Source: Tenrec ecaudatus
Lineage: Eukaryota > Chordata > Mammalia > Afrosoricida > Tenrecidae
Direction: 5' to 3'
Length of the DNA: 64,000 nt
NCBI RefSeq assembly: GCF_050624435.1
Contig: NC_134546.1
Span: 75,495,700 to 75,559,699 of the forward strand
Positions 60,812 to 64,000 of the stretch are shown one piece after another (positions within the stretch are counted from its first letter, which is position 1; each line of letters opens with the position of its first letter). Made by a program: the position numbers and the translations under genes. The notes under the pieces are model-generated. The model was not told the origin of the DNA, made no database searches, and was given only the letters and a program-made list of their open reading frames with translations.

Positions 60812-61197
60812 GAGATGATGTCATCACACCGGGTACAGGTATGTGGGCATATCTGCATGTGGGCAGTCCTGCCTGGAGAAGATAGAGGAGCTGTGTCTTG
60901 GTTCCTAAGAACATTGGAAATATGTGTTTTCCAATGGTATTAGACTACACCTGTGAAAGTGTCGTTTGACCCCCAAAGAGGTCGTGACCCACAGGTTGAG
61001 AACCACAGCTCTAGAATTATATAGGTTTCCTATCATTTATCACTGATGTAGACCAGAAATACATTCATCAATGTGAATTATATCCACATCCAAGTGCCCT
61101 ATAGAGTTGAAAGCTAAAGCCATCTCCCCTGAGGAAGCATTAAGCAAGGACATTGCCATCTAGGTTGCTCCTAAACCACTGATAACAGAGTGCACTC

Positions 61198-61614
61198 ATG
61201 TGGAGTTTCATTTTCCTATTGACAATTGCCTTAGGTAAGATAATATATTGGGATGGAGAGAAGACTGTGGCATCTCCAGAGCCCTCACCTTCTGGTTTAC
61301 TTCCTCACAGGTGTGCATGCCCAGATGCTGTTAGTGCAGTCTGGGGCGTAGGTGATAAAGTTTGGAGATTGGTGAAGGTGTGCTGTAAGACTTCTGGAAA
61401 CACCTTCACCAGCTACAGTATGAATAGGGTTTGGCAAGCACCCAGAAAACGCCTTCCGTGGAAGGGCTGGATCAACACCGACACTGGGGAATCAATATAT
61501 GTCCAGGGCTTCACAGAGGGCTATGTCTTCTCCTTGAATGTGTCAGTCAGCACAGCTAATCTACAGCTTATCAGCCTGAAGCATGAGGAAACTGCCACCT
61601 AATCCTGTGTGACA
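61198..61614 (+). pseudogene. IGHV: IGHV7-like (clan I) pseudogene (V7)
   Basis: The leader 61198-61234 opens with ATG and a hydrophobic stretch ('[10 protein letters not shown]') but is three codons shorter than usual. The donor is GTAAGA and the acceptor 'ttcctcacag' ends at 61310. The V-exon starts at 61311 and the mature region at 61322. 'VQSGA' is followed by TAG where Glu is expected, then an extra base near 61364-61370 shifts FR1. After CDR1 ('GNTFTSYS') the second frame is clean: '[10 protein letters not shown]', '[12 protein letters not shown]' and '[13 protein letters not shown]'. The 'WINTxTG...QGFT..FVFSL' pattern is the IGHV7 hallmark. FR2 is damaged: the W41 position reads Arg and Arg43 reads Trp. 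The Tyr codon two before Cys104 is TAA. Clearly dead. Confidence 0.85.
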
Positions 61615-61652
61615 CACACTGTGAAACCCACATCCTGAAAGTGTCAGGATAT
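61615..61652 (+). promoter_or_regulatory. V7 degenerate RSS
   Basis: Heptamer-like CACACTG (61615-61621), then 'tgaaacccacatcctgaaagtg', the spacer text typical of clan I V genes but one base short, then a poor nonamer 'tcaggatat'. Not expected to recombine. Confidence 0.6.
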
Positions 61653-61884
61653 CTGGGGGAATGGCAGCTGTGCTCACTGAGGCAGTGACTCCAAATACTT
61701 CGCTGAATCCTTTATTTACAAGTAATGCACTTAGAAATGACAGACAGAAAATTACTTCCTGAGATTGGCCTTACTTTCCTGTGACATTAAATCACCCGTC
61801 AAGACAGGAGGATAAAAAAAATTCCTTGATATGTAGCCTTGTTTCACCTCTCTGTGTAAATACTGGCATTACAGCACTAGGAAC

Positions 61885-62050
61885 AATGCAGACTCTATGA
61901 AGAGTTGATTGAACATCTCCAGAGACAATGATAAGAACACAGTTTATCTGCAAATGTACGGTTAGAAAATAGAAGACAAGACCCTCTGTTACTCTGTGAG
62001 AACACGAGAGGAAGTCAGTGTGATCCCAGACACAAACTCCCTGCTGGGAT
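61885..62050 (+). pseudogene. IGHV: IGHV3-type relic (FR3 to RSS only)
   Basis: 'gaacatctccagagacaatg' and 'cacagtttatctgcaaatg' are FR3 text ('FTISRDN..NTLYLQM'), followed by a remnant of the Cys104 region ('ctctgttactctgtgagaac'), a broken heptamer 'cacgag', a shortened spacer and the nonamer-like ACACAAACT near 62032. The 3' flank to about 62200 matches the flanks of V1 and V4 ('gcgctcaggacccacaga', 'cacaggac'). Leader, FR1 and FR2 are absent. Confidence 0.7.
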
Positions 62051-62389
62051 AGAGCTGGGCAGCAAGGGGCGCTCAGGACCCACAGATCACAGGACACACT
62101 CAGGGGCAGGTGCAGAGGAACAGTTTCAGGGCTGGTTTCCTGTTGTGGTCTGGGGATGCTTCCCCATCTCCCTGTTTCCCCCAAGGGATTTCTCTATTTT
62201 TATGACATAGGAATACAACATAAGAAATATGTAAAATCAAACCTATTGCATGTGGGATGTATAATGAATTGAAATCTCAACCACAGAAAGTGGTGAGGGA
62301 GGAGCAAATTAAAAATATAAATTTTATTGATTCGTATTATACATTACTTATTATATGCTAAACTTGGCGGCAATTGCATTGTTTAAGTA

Positions 62390-63150
62390 ATGTTTGATAA
62401 TAGTTATATGGATTGGATTTCCTTGAAGGCAGACATAATCCTTTCACAGACCGTACTGTGTTTCATGATGGGTATAGTAAGATGCTTTCTGACAATGAAT
62501 GCCATGCCATTCTCTTGACTGTGCTGTTCCCAGCATAGTAAATCCTATGATTTTATGATTCACATTGGCCAATACCAGCCACTCCATTTATGCTCATTAA
62601 TGCCTAGGATACTAATCAATATTCATGCATCTCATTTATTTTTGACCACTTCCAAGTTCCCTAAATTTGTAGTTTGCAAATTCCAAGTTCTGGTCCTTAG
62701 AAGACTTTCTCAGCTGTTTTTCTTTACCTTGAGTCATGCCCCATCAGTAAATGAAGTTGCTGAGGGCTCCACTCCCAGAGGCATTACCCAAATCATGTCC
62801 TCATGGCCATCTCTCCTCCAAGAAATCAGCCTCTCTTCATTGACATTTTAGGGCCCTCAAACTTGAGGGGCCCATCCTCTGGCAGTAGCTTCAAAAATTT
62901 CCTACTTCCTTTGCTTAGACTGTTAGTATTCAACAATGCTTCAAAGGTGTGCATAGGTTTTAGCAGCTTCTTCCTCTGAAGAGGGGAGAGGGGTCCTTCT
63001 GTTTTGTCTATTCTTAGTCTGGAAGCTTTGTTGAAATCTGCTCATTTTGGGTGACCCTGCTGGCATTACATATAACACTGACATATATTCCAGCATGCCA
63101 GGGAAACACAGGCCACCACAGTATGATGAGCTACCAGACAGGTGGTGTGA
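62390..63150 (-). mobile_element. RTE LINE 5' region and endonuclease, antisense
   Basis: 'gtgctgttcccagcatagta', 'cattggccaataccagccac', 'attaatgcctaggatactaa', 'agtctggaagctttgttgaa' and 'gctcattttgggtgaccctg' run in RTE order from the endonuclease to the 5' end. Confidence 0.78.
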
Positions 63151-63159
63151 ATATAACAT

Positions 63160-64000
63160 TATTTTTTCAGAATATATAAAATAAGTTCTAGCTAATATTT
63201 TAAATAAATAAGTAACAGCATAATGCAACCAGATAGTGGAGTATTTCAATTCACCATTTTCAATTATGGACTTAACATTAAAATAGACAGCCATAGTCTC
63301 AGGACATCCACAAGTCTACCCAACCAGGAAGACTAGACTTTTTATTTTTCTTTTCTTTCTGTGTGTGTGTGTGTTCACTTTTTTATCCCACCCTGCCCCA
63401 AGACCTTCTAATGCTGTCTTTTCCAAACAAGTGAATACTAATAGCAAGGAATCATCTATTTCTTCTGGTCTTAGAATTCAGGAGACTCATATCCATGATT
63501 CATTACAGCATTAGATGAATGGTTTCCATGTGTCTTCAATGATCATCACTCTGGAAAGGGAGAGACAATTAGCTGCACTTCATGTGGTTTAAAGTTCCCA
63601 GTCACAACTCTCAAGAGCCAGATGTAGGACATTGTCTTCATGGGCTGTTATGTCAGCGGTTCTTGGTGTTTCCTGAACCTCAAAGCCTCCTCAGAGAGAA
63701 AAAGTTAACCCACTGATGGTTTTATTTAGTTTAGATCAGAGCAGATCAGAGAAACATTTAGGGATAAATTATTAAACTGGTGAAGGTGAAATATTCTCTT
63801 TATTGGACTTTTAACTTTTTTTCCTAATGGAGCTACACTGTCAGTGAGACGGTAACAAGGGCCAGGTTGACCATGAATATTCAGAGTGACACACTCATCT
63901 TTGTCTATAATCTGCACAGATTTGTCTGACACACCGAGTAAAGCTGACCTTCCCTGAGATTTTCCTCTCCTCAGGCACCAGGAAGCGCAGGGCAGACCTG
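63160..64000. other. Unassigned sequence to the window end
   Basis: A short (GT)n run at 63360-63374 is the only feature. No V segment, SINE or gene is recognised. Confidence 0.4.

Larger units (their letters stand above)
58848..61008 (-). mobile_element. hAT (Buster/SPIN group) transposase-bearing element, degenerate
   Basis: The minus-strand 5' end is at 61008: 'ctgtggttctcaacctgtgg', the SPIN-type terminus, next to CTCTAGAA (61009-61016), which fits the nnnTAnnn target site. The transposase runs 60235 to about 58848. A BED zinc finger (first Cys now Tyr, one stop) lies at about 60235-60115. The RNase-H-like core contains 'VISLSNDTVPRRI', 'FSIQFDETMDAANC' and 'ICGVCTDGVPVML' (59888-59538), then 'HCMIHWKILAIKMLP' (59522-59292). 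A C-terminal helical part follows with 'WPTLSAFFEEH' (near 59010). At least two frameshifts (about 59.90 and 59.16 kb) and several stops kill it. The 3' terminus was not found. The protein is of the ZBED5/FAM200-like hAT type. Confidence 0.82.

Noticed and set aside
60596-60943. A 115-aa ORF with six-residue repeats
   Set aside because: The repeat pattern follows automatically from an 18-bp minisatellite, and the stretch lies antisense within the hAT element.

Overview
The window reads as a mammalian immunoglobulin heavy-chain variable (IGHV) cluster. All recognisable V segments lie on the + strand, so any D, J and constant genes should lie to the right; none is in view. Several copies of an AfroSINE-type tRNA-derived SINE and many RTE (BovB-like) LINE fragments point to Afrotheria. 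SPIN/Buster-type hAT elements, a second hAT end sequence and a mariner make a tenrec-like afrosoricid the best guess. The species is inferred from repeat types and was not confirmed by a search.

V content, left to right: an IGHV3-like pseudogene V1 (1318-1824); a clan II (IGHV4-like) gene V2 with an open V-exon but a frameshifted leader (11010-11491); an IGHV2-like gene V3 that looks fully functional (octamer, leader, splice sites, invariant residues, canonical 23-RSS; 21113-21592); a clan II relic (about 34465-34893); an IGHV3-like pseudogene V4 (36302-36778); a second clan II relic (about 38113-38600); an IGHV7-like pseudogene V7 (61198-61621); and an IGHV3-type 3' relic (about 61885-62050). 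V1 and V4 sit in a diverged segmental duplication of about 1.8 kb whose copies are about 35 kb apart.

Between the V segments: 2.2-3.2 kb RTE; 3.2-8.9 kb degenerate class II endogenous retrovirus sequence (minus strand) interrupted by a mariner; 13-15.6 kb SINEs, a repeat pair and an antisense L1 end; 15.8-17.6 kb a processed EEF1A1 pseudogene with target-site duplication (TSD); 17.7-19.8 kb an L1 insertion made only of 3'UTR; 22.2-22.9 kb RTE; 23.1-32.0 kb a full-length L1 with intact ORF1, dead ORF2 and a 2.6-kb 3'UTR; 39.9-40.4 kb a SPIN-like non-autonomous hAT with 8-bp TSD; 41.3-42.1 kb a G-poor block; 53.4-57.3 kb RTE and L1 fragments; 58.2-58.7 kb a solo LTR; 58.8-61.0 kb a hAT transposase copy with a SPIN-type terminus.

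The least expected part is 49.6-53.4 kb. It looks like the 5' end of an unidentified multi-exon non-Ig gene: a CpG- and ETS-site-rich promoter-like segment, a small exon carrying an ATG, a coiled-coil-like exon in frame with it, and a third coding-looking exon, with a partial tandem duplication around it. It ends abruptly in RTE sequence. The other points of interest are a possible CDR1-CDR2 cysteine pair in V2 and two related SPIN/Buster hAT copies with diagnostic nnnTAnnn target sites.
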